Shown in pieces: positions 35,652-44,239 of a stretch of DNA of 64,000 nucleotides (position 1 is the stretch's first letter; the number at the start of each line of letters is the position of its first letter). The DNA is from Dysgonomonas sp. PF1-14 (GTDB lineage Bacteria > Bacteroidota > Bacteroidia > Bacteroidales > Dysgonomonadaceae). Location: positions 27,953-91,952 of the forward strand of contig NZ_JARXWN010000018.1 in assembly GCF_029892965.1 (NCBI RefSeq). The letters run 5' to 3'. The translations under genes and the position numbers were made by a program. The notes under the pieces are model-generated. The model was not told the origin of the DNA, did not search any database, and was given only the letters and a program-made list of their open reading frames with translations.

Positions 35652-35679
35652 AAGGTTTCCCTAGAGGAAGCCTTTTCTA
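35652..35679 (+). terminator. Terminator after the SanA-like gene
   Basis: AAGGTTTCC-CTAGA-GGAAGCCTT forms a 9-bp stem (one T-G pair), followed by TTCTATTTC. Confidence 0.6.
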
Positions 35680-35755
35680 TTTCAAGCAGCTATTACAATA
35701 TAAAAATCCGATTGCAGCAATTCAGAAAACACAAAACGAGCTTATTATCGACAAG

Positions 35756-35787
35756 TTTGGTATAGTTGCAAAAAAAGAATACTTTTG
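35756..35787 (+). promoter_or_regulatory. Promoter of the porin gene
   Basis: TTTG (35756-35759), 20 bases, then TACTTTTG (35780-35787): a full Bacteroidetes promoter, 37 bases ahead of the ATG. Confidence 0.7.
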
Positions 35788-35824
35788 TCGGTCTATTCTA
35801 AAAAAAAACCACTTTAACTCAAAA

Positions 35825-36970
35825 ATGAAAAAAGCAGTATTTGTCCTTATGCTTTGCATAGCCTCTACTATGGGCTATGCACAAGACTCAAACAATGAAC
35901 TATTAAAGAAACTTGTAGAAAAAAATATACTGACCCAAAGCGAAGCCGATTCGCTTAGCACAGAGCCGTCTGTAAAACAGAAGAGCTCTTTCGACCAGAC
36001 TGTAGAAAAGGTTAGGGATGCTTTCAATACCCCTTATATGCGCTTTGGCGGATACGGGCTGATGATGTATAAATACAGCGATGTGAACAGGGTAAAACAT
36101 AATCTGGATGCAAGGGTTGCATTTCTATATATGCAGGGAGAGATATTCAACAACTTCAAGTACATGGTGATGATGGAATTTGTAAACCCTACGTTGACTG
36201 AGTTCTATGTAGACTGGACTCCATCCAATAGCTTCAATGTACGGGTAGGCCAAGCAAAAACACCATTCTCGCTCGAAAATCAGCACTCGCTGACCACCTT
36301 AGAGTCTATTACCAATACCCGCTCGGTATCTACATTGGTGGGGATGGCTGACGATGTACTGAAAAAACAAAACGGTAAAAATAACAGTGGCCGCGATATG
36401 GGTATTCAGATATACGGAAGTCTGGTAAAAATGAAGAACCACGACCTGATCGAATACGGACTGGGAATATATCAGGGTACAGGACTGATAACCAGCGAAA
36501 CGAATAACTCGAAAGACTTTGTGGGGAATATTATGTTTCAACCAGTTAAGGGCTTTCGTATAGGCGGAGGTGCTTACTTCGGAGAAGCAACTTACGTGAA
36601 AGGAACAGACACAGAAGAAGCCGACCATGTACGCAATCGCTGGGTTGTGAGTTCGGACTACAAAGCCGGCAGATTGTATGCCCGCGCCGAATGGATCAAA
36701 GCCAACGATGGCGGCATCAGTAAAGAAGGGCTTCATGGTATGGGGCAATGGTATTTTATTCCTGAGAAGCTGAATGCCTTTGTGAAAGCCGACTACCTGA
36801 ATACGGATAAGAATATAAATACGGAAGTAATGGATTACACTGTAGGGGTAAATTATTACTTTTACAAATCGTGCCGTTTCCAACTGAATTATACCTATTC
36901 AGACTATTCAAAGAAATGGGGAGCACCCGATTCTAATACCGTACTGGGACAAATGCAAATTGTATTCTAA
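35825..36970 (+). CDS. Outer membrane porin, phosphate-selective porin O/P-like
   Basis: The 381-residue protein has a signal peptide (MKKAVFVLMLCIASTMGYA) and an outer membrane beta-barrel pattern of alternating residues. An N-terminal helix (NNELLKKLVEKNILTQSEAD) precedes the barrel, which contains FNVRVGQAKTPFSLENQHSL, a hallmark of the porin O/P family, and a C-terminal strand ending QMQIVF (terminal Phe). These porins pass anions or other small solutes. It has its own promoter and a MITE-like element directly after its stop codon. Confidence 0.88.
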   Translation: MKKAVFVLMLCIASTMGYAQDSNNELLKKLVEKNILTQSEADSLSTEPSVKQKSSFDQTVEKVRDAFNTPYMRFGGYGLMMYKYSDVNRVKHNLDARVAFLYMQGEIFNNFKYMVMMEFVNPTLTEFYVDWTPSNSFNVRVGQAKTPFSLENQHSLTTLESITNTRSVSTLVGMADDVLKKQNGKNNSGRDMGIQIYGSLVKMKNHDLIEYGLGIYQGTGLITSETNNSKDFVGNIMFQPVKGFRIGGGAYFGEATYVKGTDTEEADHVRNRWVVSSDYKAGRLYARAEWIKANDGGISKEGLHGMGQWYFIPEKLNAFVKADYLNTDKNINTEVMDYTVGVNYYFYKSCRFQLNYTYSDYSKKWGAPDSNTVLGQMQIVF

Positions 36971-37162
36971 GTAACTGTTTAAATTTGAATGGTACTCTTA
37001 TTTTGTATTATTTCAAATATATTTTTTTCTTTTTATTCGCAGGTTTAGCGGGCTAAACCAAGAATGGAAAGTAGAAAATGGAGAAGAAAGAATAAAAATA
37101 AGAGCCAAAGAATAATCTGAAACAGTTATATGAAATATTTTCGGTCAACTTTAAACAGTTAC
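36971..37162. mobile_element. MITE-like element, 192 bp, with terminal inverted repeats
   Basis: The ends GTAACTGTTTAAA (36971-36983) and TTTAAACAGTTAC (37150-37162) are perfect 13-bp inverted repeats, and 17 of 18 terminal positions match. TAA flanks both sides, a possible target duplication. No coding capacity. An internal hairpin GGTTTAG-CGGG-CTAAACC is present. A truncated second copy is at 21598-21721. Insertion is immediately after the porin stop. Confidence 0.75.
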
Positions 37163-37171
37163 TAAATAAAT

Positions 37172-37789
37172 ATGCAGGCAAGGGATATTATAGGGAAGAC
37201 TATCACAGATATCTATATCAGGTTTGAATATGAACAGGACGGATTAGACCGGTCGGCATGCTACCTCGAAATAGATAATAGCTTCTTTGTAACTATTCCT
37301 TACTCGGATGATGACGAGATCCTCATAGAAAAACCTGACAACAATACAGAAAGTCTTTTTCAGGATAAATACCTTGTTGAAACAACATACCATGTTAACA
37401 AAGATGGAAAAACGATAAAAGAGATAGCCGATAGAAGAAGGGAAGAGAAACGGGCTTTTTTCCGTCGGATAGGGAAACATCTGGGAACAATGATCGGACA
37501 AGAATCACTCCCTAAGGAATACAGGCCACACAAAACCGAAACAGTACTGAATAAGGTATCGGAAGTCAGGAACACAAAAATAACAGACTTTATATGGGAG
37601 CCGAACGAAGAGCCGTATATCAAAGGGCTTTTCCTGCTAAGTAACGGATTCCTTATCACTGAGACTACAACTGCACCAAGCGGAACTGGCTTAGCCGGAC
37701 TCAACTATTTTGAAAACATAGAAACACTTGTAACGTCCGGCAGATATGATTATGCCGAGCTGAAGAGAATTACATACAATATACCTTAA
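37172..37789 (+). CDS. Hypothetical protein
   Basis: I do not recognise this 205-residue protein. It has no signal peptide or membrane segment. It begins MQARDIIGKTITDIYIRFEY and includes an acidic patch (SDDDEILIEKPDN), a basic helical middle (IKEIADRRREEKRAFFRRIG), and a C-terminal half with LFLLSNGFLITETTTAPSGT. It is likely a single cytoplasmic domain. The start lies 10 bases after the MITE-like element, so its promoter may lie within the element. Confidence 0.7.
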   Translation: MQARDIIGKTITDIYIRFEYEQDGLDRSACYLEIDNSFFVTIPYSDDDEILIEKPDNNTESLFQDKYLVETTYHVNKDGKTIKEIADRRREEKRAFFRRIGKHLGTMIGQESLPKEYRPHKTETVLNKVSEVRNTKITDFIWEPNEEPYIKGLFLLSNGFLITETTTAPSGTGLAGLNYFENIETLVTSGRYDYAELKRITYNIP

Positions 37790-37929
37790 CGACTGGTATT
37801 TTTCCATATATTTGTGATTTACATAGATTCATTTTTGAATTCTGTTTAAGTTATATGTTCGATTATAAGTTACAAGTTACCTCGCTTTACAGGCAGTTAC
37901 GAGTTACAAGCAAAATAGCTGTCCCCACT

Positions 37930-38190
37930 CAATTGTGCGTCAGCCAAGCGCCGTTAGCTTTATGGACGGGGCACCCGTAGGGTGAAAAAGGCGTGAAACG
38001 AAAACGTGTTTGAGCTTAGCTTCAAATGAAGATTCTACAAACTTCTGAGCGAGTTTTTTCGTTTAGACTTTAAGCCCTTCTACGGGTCGTCCTATGAAGC
38101 GTGGCGCAAAAGACTTTTTGATTCCTTTTGTGGCTTAGGACAAAAGGAATGCAAGTAATCTGTGATTACGCGCAGCAAATAATCGAACTA
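37930..38190. repeat. Dispersed intergenic repeat, copy 2 (inverted relative to copy 1)
   Basis: From GCGTCAGCCAAGCGCC through GGACGGGGCACCCGTAGG and TTTTTGATTCCTTTTG to CTGTGATTACGCGCAGCAA, this is the reverse complement of 28252-28515, with scattered changes. Stop codons occur in all frames. It occupies most of the 450-base gap between the hypothetical gene and the lipase-like gene. Confidence 0.75.
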
Positions 38191-38241
38191 TTATCATAAA
38201 CAGATGATTCAATATTTTGTAAATCACTTAATAACAATGTT

Positions 38242-39471
38242 ATGAAAAAGTATATTTCTTATTTTGCAGTCACACTAATTGCCCTTTCCATTTTTTCCTG
38301 TTCTGCCCGCGACAATACATCCCCGATAAAGAGTGAGAAAAATATAAAGACGATAAAGGCGGACGAAATCAGAAAGAGTTATGGCGACTATCTGAAAAGC
38401 AAGATGCAAGTTTCCGACTCTGTGTTGAAGGCTGAACTGACAAGAATAAAATATGACATCACATTCTCGAAGGTAACCTATGAGGCTGTCGATCCGTTTG
38501 GTGAAACAAAAACGCTATCTGGGCTTATCGGTTATCCTGTGCTTCCGGCAGGAGAGAAAGACAAACCCCTGAGTATTGTATCTATCCAGCATGGCACTCT
38601 GTTCTCAGAATCAGATGCTCCCTCATTCAATAAGTTTAAAGATGCAGGATCGTTGGGCAACGCTCTCAGCCTGATTCCTCCCACCCTGACCGAAGGATAT
38701 ATAGTAGTAGTGCCGGATTATTTCGGATATGGAGCCGATGAAAAAAATATCCATTATTACGAAGTGAGGCCGTCTCTGGCCGAAGCTACCCGAAAACTGA
38801 TAGAAGCTGTACCCGCTTTTGCAAAGGAGAAGTCGCTGAATACAAATCCTGACAAGCTCTATCTTTTCGGATATTCGGAAGGTGGATTTGCAACAATGTC
38901 CACATTAAAATCGTTCAGCGAAAATCCCGGAGGGTTTACCAATATTACTACTGTGGCCGGAGCCGGAGCTTACGACAAGGTAGCTACTGCGACACATGTA
39001 ATACAGCAAACCACAGGCGAAGCACCGCATTTCACAGCATCGTATCTATGGGTACTGACTACATATAATAATGTATATGGTATCAATAGGGATTTAAACC
39101 TGTTAGTACAGCCGGAAATCGAACTTGTATCTAAGAAATATATAGGTACAGATAAGATCATGCAGTCGCAGGAAATACCATCTGCTCCGGTACAGGCTTT
39201 TAATCCGGTGTTTGTAGAAGGCATTGTAAAACAGACCGACAAAGCATATATGGATGCACTGAACGACAATAATGTAAGTGATTTTAATGCTATAGGATTT
39301 GTGGAACTGGTACATGGTACTAACGATACATGGGTGCCGACATTCAATACGGATTCAGCTTTTATCAGACTACAACAGAAAGGTGTAAATGTAAATAAAT
39401 ATCTCCATGAGGATGGTACACATTCAAGCACTTACCCTGTCTTTGTATTAAGGGCTTTAAGAAAATTGTAA
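38242..39471 (+). CDS. Alpha/beta hydrolase lipoprotein (secretory lipase-like)
   Basis: The 409-residue protein has a lipoprotein signal (YFAVTLIALSIFSCSA, lipobox IFSC) and an alpha/beta-hydrolase fold. The nucleophile Ser is in LFGYSEGGFATM (G-x-S-x-G), preceded by YIVVVPDYFGYGADE. A late Asp/His part is in GTNDTWVPTFN and EDGTHSSTYP. It is probably an outer-membrane or periplasmic esterase or lipase. It is followed by a short gap of 8 bases before the DUF4269 gene. Confidence 0.87.
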   Translation: MKKYISYFAVTLIALSIFSCSARDNTSPIKSEKNIKTIKADEIRKSYGDYLKSKMQVSDSVLKAELTRIKYDITFSKVTYEAVDPFGETKTLSGLIGYPVLPAGEKDKPLSIVSIQHGTLFSESDAPSFNKFKDAGSLGNALSLIPPTLTEGYIVVVPDYFGYGADEKNIHYYEVRPSLAEATRKLIEAVPAFAKEKSLNTNPDKLYLFGYSEGGFATMSTLKSFSENPGGFTNITTVAGAGAYDKVATATHVIQQTTGEAPHFTASYLWVLTTYNNVYGINRDLNLLVQPEIELVSKKYIGTDKIMQSQEIPSAPVQAFNPVFVEGIVKQTDKAYMDALNDNNVSDFNAIGFVELVHGTNDTWVPTFNTDSAFIRLQQKGVNVNKYLHEDGTHSSTYPVFVLRALRKL

Positions 39472-39479
39472 TTCTTGTA

Positions 39480-40031
39480 ATGGATTTTTCTGATATAACA
39501 TATTTGCTCTCCGGTAACGAAAGACAACAGCGGGCTTATGCCCTATTGAGTGAAACCAATATACTTCACACCTTGAGCAAATACAGTCCTATCTTAGTGG
39601 GAACTTTTCCCATTGGCATAGATGTAGAAGGCAGCGATCTTGATATTGTCTGTCAGGCTCAGGATTTGATTTCGTTCCAGAAGTTTGTACAGCAACATTT
39701 TTCTAATTACCCTCTGTTTTCCGATCACTTTAAAGGAAAGGCATACGTTGCAGGTTTTGAATATTCGGGTATGCCGTTCGAGATATATGTAACTTCCGAA
39801 CCTTTTACCCAACAGCATGGATACAGACACATGGTCGTTGAATCACGCATTATGGATATAGCCGGAGAAGGATTCAGAGAAAAGATTATCGGACTGAAAA
39901 AGAACGGCTATAAAACAGAGCCTGCTTTCGGAAAATTACTTGACATGTCAGAGCCTTACTCCGAGCTTTTACTGCTCGAAAATTTATCGGATGAAGCTTT
40001 AAAAGAATTTATAGCTGAAAGATTTTCCTGA
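39480..40031 (+). CDS. DUF4269 nucleotidyltransferase-like protein
   Basis: The 183-residue protein has a nucleotidyltransferase fold signature: GTFPIGIDVEGSDLDIVCQA, with the metal-binding Asp pair (SDLDIV), and later YVAGFEYSGMPFEIYVTSEP. This matches DUF4269. The end contains a helical region (KLLDMSEPYSELLLLENLSD). The transferred group and target are unknown. It may form an operon with the preceding lipase-like gene. Confidence 0.85.
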   Translation: MDFSDITYLLSGNERQQRAYALLSETNILHTLSKYSPILVGTFPIGIDVEGSDLDIVCQAQDLISFQKFVQQHFSNYPLFSDHFKGKAYVAGFEYSGMPFEIYVTSEPFTQQHGYRHMVVESRIMDIAGEGFREKIIGLKKNGYKTEPAFGKLLDMSEPYSELLLLENLSDEALKEFIAERFS

Positions 40032-40120
40032 AATAACCGTTATTATATCGGGATAGGTTTATCTATAATAATGAATCAGTTAACAGAAAAGGATCTTTGA
40101 ATTAAATGAATTATTAATAG

Positions 40121-40182
40121 AAAAAGTAATAAAAAATAAAAACAATACAAATTCATTACATTCGTTACTTTTTAGTTAAAAT
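40121..40182. repeat. 62-bp tandem-type repeat, unit 1
   Basis: AAAAAGTAATAAAAAATAAA through TTACATTCGTTACTTTTTAG to TTAAAAT. It matches 40209-40270 closely, with the last 28 or so bases nearly identical. The ends are partly complementary (AAAAAGTAA/TTACTTTTT), so each unit can fold as a hairpin. Confidence 0.75.
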
Positions 40183-40208
40183 CCGTATTAGCAGAAAATA
40201 GGAAAGGT

Positions 40209-40270
40209 AAAAAGTAACGAAGAACAAAAACAACGCAAATCCGTTACATTCGTTACTTTTTAGTTAAAAT
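40209..40270. repeat. 62-bp tandem-type repeat, unit 2
   Basis: AAAAAGTAACGAAGAACAAA through CGTTACTTTTTAGTTAAAAT. Ends are inverted (AAAAAGTAACG/CGTTACTTTTT). Similar inverted sequence (CGTTACTTTTCTTTT ... AAAAAGTAACG) occurs again at about 41851-41936, upstream of the truncated integrase gene. Confidence 0.75.
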
Positions 40271-40287
40271 TCCATCCACATCTGCTG

Positions 40288-40318
40288 TTGACTGTTAACT
40301 GAATTAGATGTAACTTTG
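40288..40318 (+). promoter_or_regulatory. Promoter of mnmE
   Basis: TTG at 40288-40290, 20 bases, then TAACTTTG (40311-40318), a strong Bacteroidetes match, 26 bases before the ATG. Confidence 0.65.
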
Positions 40319-40344
40319 GAATGTTATAATTACGAATATATAAT

Positions 40345-41742
40345 ATGCAGGAGAATAATATCATAGCCGCTATATCGACACCTCCGGGTATTGGAGGTAT
40401 TGCAACTATACGTTTATCGGGAAACGGATGTATAGGATTGACAGATACAGTATTTAGGTCTGTAAGCGAAAAAAAGCTGACAGATCAAAAGGCCAATACA
40501 ATTCATTTCGGCTCTATAATGGAGAATGATTCCGTTATGGATGAAGTACTGGTAAGTATTTTCAAAGCACCGCATTCGTTTACAGGCGAAGATGTTATTG
40601 AAATATCCTGTCACGGATCGTTGTATATTCAGCAGAATATATTGCGTCTGCTTATATCCAAAGGGGCTACACTTGCCCAGCCCGGTGAGTTTACACAGCG
40701 GGCTTTTCTGAATGGAAAGATGGACTTATCACAGGCCGAATCGGTTGCTGACCTTATAGCATCGTCTTCTGCTGCTACGCATCGTTTGGCAATGAACCAG
40801 ATGCGCGGAGGATTCAGTAATAAGTTGATGGAACTTCGTACTGAATTACTGAACTTCACGTCGTTGATCGAATTGGAACTTGACTTTTCTGAGGAAGATG
40901 TTGAGTTTGCCAACAGGGAAAGGCTTATGGAAACGGCTTACGACATAGCCCAACATATCGAGAAACTGGCAGAATCGTTTAGTCTGGGTAATGCCGTAAA
41001 GAATGGGATTCCTGTAGCTATAATAGGGGAAACCAATGCCGGAAAATCGACACTACTGAATCTGCTTTTGCATGAAGAAAAAGCTATTGTTTCTGACATA
41101 CATGGAACTACCCGCGATGTAATAGAAGACACTATAAATATACAGGGGTTGACCTTCCGCCTGATAGACACAGCGGGTATAAGAGATACTACAGACGAGA
41201 TAGAAAGTATCGGCATCGAACGTACTTTCCAGAAAATAGAACAAGCCAGTATCGTCTTATGGATTATCGACTCTGCAACAGAAGAAGCTCATATAAATGA
41301 ACTTGCTGAAAAGATATTACCACGTATTGCAAGCCATCAGAAACTGATCGCTGTATTTAATAAGGTAGACGTTGTTGGCTGTGGCGTGGTTATGGATAAG
41401 AAACGTACGATATTGCAGGAAGAAATATCTGAGCGCATATTTATATCGGCAAAGTATGAAGAAGGTATAGCCGATCTGCAAAACAGGCTTATTAAGGCTG
41501 CAAATGTTCCTGAGATAAGTGAACAAGACATCATTGTTACTAACATGCGCCATTACGAAGCGCTGGAAAAGGCTCTGGCTGCCATACGCCGCGTATCAGA
41601 TGGCCTCGACCTACAGATATCAGGTGACTTTCTTTCTCAGGATATACGTGAATGCATACACTATCTGGGCGAAATAACAGGACAGATTTCCACCGATGAG
41701 ATATTGGGGAATATATTCGGGAAGTTTTGTATCGGAAAGTAA
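40345..41742 (+). CDS. mnmE: tRNA modification GTPase
   Basis: The 465-residue GTPase, with MnmG, adds the carboxymethylaminomethyl group to wobble U34 of certain tRNAs. N-terminal folate-binding domain: IAAISTPPGIGGIATIRLSG. The GTPase domain lies between helical parts: GETNAGKSTLLNLL, GTTRDVIEDT, LIDTAGIRDT and VFNKVD. The C-terminus ends FGKFCIGK, with the conserved Cys. Length is normal. No terminator is seen before the mobile region that follows. Confidence 0.97.
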   Translation: MQENNIIAAISTPPGIGGIATIRLSGNGCIGLTDTVFRSVSEKKLTDQKANTIHFGSIMENDSVMDEVLVSIFKAPHSFTGEDVIEISCHGSLYIQQNILRLLISKGATLAQPGEFTQRAFLNGKMDLSQAESVADLIASSSAATHRLAMNQMRGGFSNKLMELRTELLNFTSLIELELDFSEEDVEFANRERLMETAYDIAQHIEKLAESFSLGNAVKNGIPVAIIGETNAGKSTLLNLLLHEEKAIVSDIHGTTRDVIEDTINIQGLTFRLIDTAGIRDTTDEIESIGIERTFQKIEQASIVLWIIDSATEEAHINELAEKILPRIASHQKLIAVFNKVDVVGCGVVMDKKRTILQEEISERIFISAKYEEGIADLQNRLIKAANVPEISEQDIIVTNMRHYEALEKALAAIRRVSDGLDLQISGDFLSQDIRECIHYLGEITGQISTDEILGNIFGKFCIGK

Positions 41743-41943
41743 ACCCAATTTTTGGTACTGAAAACAAAAATAAAAATATAGCCAAAAATAAGATAATATA
41801 TTCTCTAATTTACAGCAACTTACAAATACTCATAACTGCTTAAATTAACTCGTTACTTTTCTTTTGATTTGCTTTTATTTGTTGTTATTTTGTTGTTACT
41901 TTGTTACCGAAAAGAAAATGAGTAACAAAAAGTAACGGTAATT

Positions 41944-42964
41944 ATGGGAGCGAAATCAAAAACAGGCAGTAAAGGGCAAAAGGAGCCTGTAAGGCTTAGA
42001 GAGAAAAAAATAGCAAATGGAGGCATTAGCCTATATCTTGATATTTACCATAACGGGAAAAGAAGCTATGAGTTTTTAAAACTCTATTTGGTTGATGCCA
42101 AAACTCCAATAGAGAAAGAGCAAAACCGACAGACTTTGCAAACAGCCCTAAGCATTAAAGCCAAACGCCAAATAGAAATACAGAATGGCGAATATGGTTT
42201 TACCAATACTTTTAAAACCGACACTCCTTTTTTAGCCTATTTCAGAAAGTTATGTGAAGAAAGAAAAGCCAGTACCGGAAATTATGGAAACTGGTTTAGC
42301 TGCTTAAAGCATCTTGAAAAGTATTGCGATGAGAAAACCACTTTTAAACACGTTGATGCCAATTTTATAGAGGGCTTTAAAGATTTCCTCAACAACGCAG
42401 CAAAAGACCAACATAAGAGAAAATACAACCAACTGGATGATGAGGTTGCAGCAAAATCACTCTCCCAAAACTCAAAAGTTAGTTATTTCAACAAGCTAAG
42501 GGCGTGTATAAACCAAGCCTATGATGATAGAATATTAGCCGTGAACCCATTAAGAGGTATTGAGGGCTTTAAACAAGATGAAACAGAAAGAGTTTATCTA
42601 ACATTCGATGAGGTTAAGGCTTTGGCGAAAACGCCTTGTAGATACCCGGTATTAAAACGTGCTTTTCTTTTTAGTTGCTTAACCGGAATAAGAAAAAGCG
42701 ACATTGAAAAAATGACATGGGGAGAGGTACAGACTTTTGGAGAACAGACACGGGTCGTATTTAAGCAGAAAAAAACAAAAGGTCAAGAATATTTAGATAT
42801 AAATAAACAAGCAGAGGAATTTATGGGAGAAAGAGGGGAACCGGATAAACTGGTATTCTCTGGCTTTAGATATAATAGCCAAACTCTAACCGAATTATCA
42901 AAATGGTGTATGAAAGCCGGAATAACAAAAGATGTTACTTTCCATTGCGGAAGGCATAGAAAAT
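41944..42964 (+). pseudogene. Truncated tyrosine recombinase (integrase remnant)
   Basis: The frame starts MGAKSKTGSKGQKEPVRLRE (arm domain), has a core-binding region and catalytic parts FSCLTGIRKSDIEKMTW (with the box I Arg), and FHCGRH, which is the start of the His-x-x-Arg box. Right after GRH the sequence loses similarity: no LGH box and no nucleophile Tyr follow, so the protein cannot recombine DNA. The open frame continues to 43026 with unrelated residues (RKFFSRLNFSAL...). The break point at about 42960 marks a recombination or deletion junction. It lies just downstream of mnmE, a possible insertion point of the large mobile region. Confidence 0.8.
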
Positions 42965-43091
42965 TTTTCAGTCGATTGAATTTCAGTGCATTACAAATTC
43001 GATTTTGCAGACAGGTAACGATTTAGAAACCAGCTATCATCATTCGCTGATTAGCTTCGTTTTCAACAATACATTAAGAGCGACTTATTAG
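42963..43091 (+). pseudogene. Coding remnant fused to the truncated integrase, unidentified
   Basis: In another frame the sequence past the integrase break reads IFQSIEFQCITNSILQTGND, then LETSYHHSLISFVFNNTLRA to a stop at 43089-43091. It looks like the C-terminal end of a different protein, family unknown. Its 5' end coincides with the integrase break, consistent with a deletion joining two genes. Confidence 0.4.
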
Positions 43092-43212
43092 TGCAAAATT
43101 ACTAAATAATCCCCATATTGCCAATATTCTTACCCGATTTTCAACAGTATTTTTCATCCAGCGATTAATGTACGGGACACAATGCAGGCTAAAATAACAC
43201 GTAATAAAAAAA

Positions 43213-43420
43213 ATGAAAAAGATCATCCTATACATTGCTGCATCACTCGACCAGCGTATTGCAGCCGGACGGTAGTTTGGATTGGCTTACCGAATTTCCC
43301 AGCTCCCAAAAGATAGATTACGGTTATAAAGACCTGTTGGTTTCTGTCGATACGGTTATCATAGGTGGTAAGACCTACCGCGAATTACTGAGTATGGACG
43401 TAATTTGGCCATATCCAACC
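43213..43420 (+). pseudogene. Dihydrofolate reductase/RibD-like protein remnant (frameshifted)
   Basis: ATG at 43213 opens MKKIILYIAASLDQRIAA, typical of the dihydrofolate reductase-like (RibD C-terminal) family, but the frame hits a stop. The expected continuation, PDGSLDWLTEFPSSQ, DYGYKDLLVSVDTVIIGGKT and YRELLSMDVIWPYPT, is in the next frame. Similarity then ends. So there is at least one frameshift plus a 3' truncation, leaving about the first 68 of roughly 170 residues. Confidence 0.7.
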
Positions 43421-43476
43421 TGTTCAAAGATACATCTTCTTTTCAAATAAATAACTATCTGGATTATAGTAGTTTA

Positions 43477-43534
43477 TTTTTAGTGCAAGGTGCAAGCATC
43501 TATATATAGATAAACTTGCACCTTGCACTAAAAA
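43477..43534. repeat. Perfect 20-bp inverted repeat with palindromic loop
   Basis: TTTTTAGTGCAAGGTGCAAG (43477-43496) is repeated exactly inverted at 43515-43534. The 18-base spacer includes the palindrome ATCTATATATAGAT. The stem ends in T/A runs of the wrong sense for an intrinsic terminator. It separates the DHFR-like remnant from the ars promoter. Confidence 0.85.
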
Positions 43535-43545
43535 ACAGAAATACA

Positions 43546-43583
43546 TTTGGAATATTAGAACATTGTTCGTAAGTTTGCGAACA
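43546..43583 (+). promoter_or_regulatory. ars operon promoter with overlapping ArsR operator
   Basis: TTTG (43546-43549), 20 bases, then TAAGTTTG (43570-43577). The -7 element lies within the imperfect palindrome TGTTCGTAA-G-TTTGCGAACA (43564-43583), a likely ArsR site. Repressor binding would block the promoter until arsenic is bound. Confidence 0.75.
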
Positions 43584-43599
43584 GCAATAAAGAAAGAAA

Positions 43600-43920
43600 A
43601 TGAAAACAGCAATGAAAATAGAAGACCAAGAGTTGATCGCCCGGATTGCAAAAGCGTTGGGGCATCCGACAAGGGTGGCTATATTGTTGTTTTTAGCAAA
43701 ACAGGATAGCTGCTTTTTCGGCGATATTCACGAAGAACTACCTATCGCAAAAGCTACGGTTTCCCAACATTTGAAAGAACTGAAAGATGCCGGATTGATT
43801 CAGGGTGAAGTAGAAGCACCCAAAGTAAGGTATTGCATCAATAAAGAGAATTGGGAGAATACCCGTAATTTATTCGCAAGCCTGTTCAATATATACGTTG
43901 AAAAGAACGGATGCTGCTGA
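43600..43920 (+). CDS. arsR: ArsR-family arsenic-responsive repressor
   Basis: The 106-residue winged-helix protein has [20 protein letters not shown], then [20 protein letters not shown] (recognition helix) and a C-terminal NGCC. Possible metalloid-binding cysteines are those in DSCFFGD and the terminal CysCys, rather than the classic ELCVCDL box. It is the first gene of the ars operon and its operator overlaps the promoter. Arsenite or organoarsenical sensing is inferred from the operon. Confidence 0.9.
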   Translation: MKTAMKIEDQELIARIAKALGHPTRVAILLFLAKQDSCFFGDIHEELPIAKATVSQHLKELKDAGLIQGEVEAPKVRYCINKENWENTRNLFASLFNIYVEKNGCC

Positions 43921-43995
43921 TGTAGCATATGTTTTTTGCTTTGAGTGTTCGCTGTTCGGCAAACAACTGTCTGTAAAACTTAATAAAAGCAAGAT

Positions 43996-44229
43996 ATGGA
44001 AATTAAAGTATTAGGAACGGGATGTGCAAACTGCAAAACGCTATTATCAAGGGTTGAGCAGGTCGTTGCGGAATTAAACTCGGATGCAACAGTAACCAAA
44101 GTGGATGATATTCTTAAAATCATCGAATACGGTGTACGAGGGCTTCCCGCACTGGTTGTCGATGAAAAGGTTTTATCGACAGGGAAAGTTTTATCAAAGG
44201 ACGAAATTGAACAATTAATCACTCAATAA
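43996..44229 (+). CDS. arsE: Small thioredoxin-like protein, ArsE type
   Basis: This 77-residue protein is a glutaredoxin/thioredoxin-like domain with MEIKVLGTGCANCKTLLSRV (CxxC) and VRGLPALVVDEKVLSTGKVL. In arsEFG operons, such a protein (ArsE) works with ArsF to reduce nitro-aromatic arsenicals. Here it sits between arsR and arsF, which supports that role. Generic redox-active disulfide protein is the fallback call. Confidence 0.75.
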   Translation: MEIKVLGTGCANCKTLLSRVEQVVAELNSDATVTKVDDILKIIEYGVRGLPALVVDEKVLSTGKVLSKDEIEQLITQ

Positions 44230-44239
44230 CCGTTAACGT

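Noticed and set aside
40121..40270. CRISPR-like repeats before mnmE
   Set aside because: Only two units, similar across their full length, so there is no spacer variation.
43477..43534. Intrinsic terminator at the 20-bp inverted repeat
   Set aside because: T-run lies before the stem and A-run after it on both strands, the opposite of a terminator.
43424..43672. Minus-strand open frame of 82 codons before arsR
   Set aside because: Covers the perfect inverted repeat, the ars promoter and the arsR start; a shadow frame.
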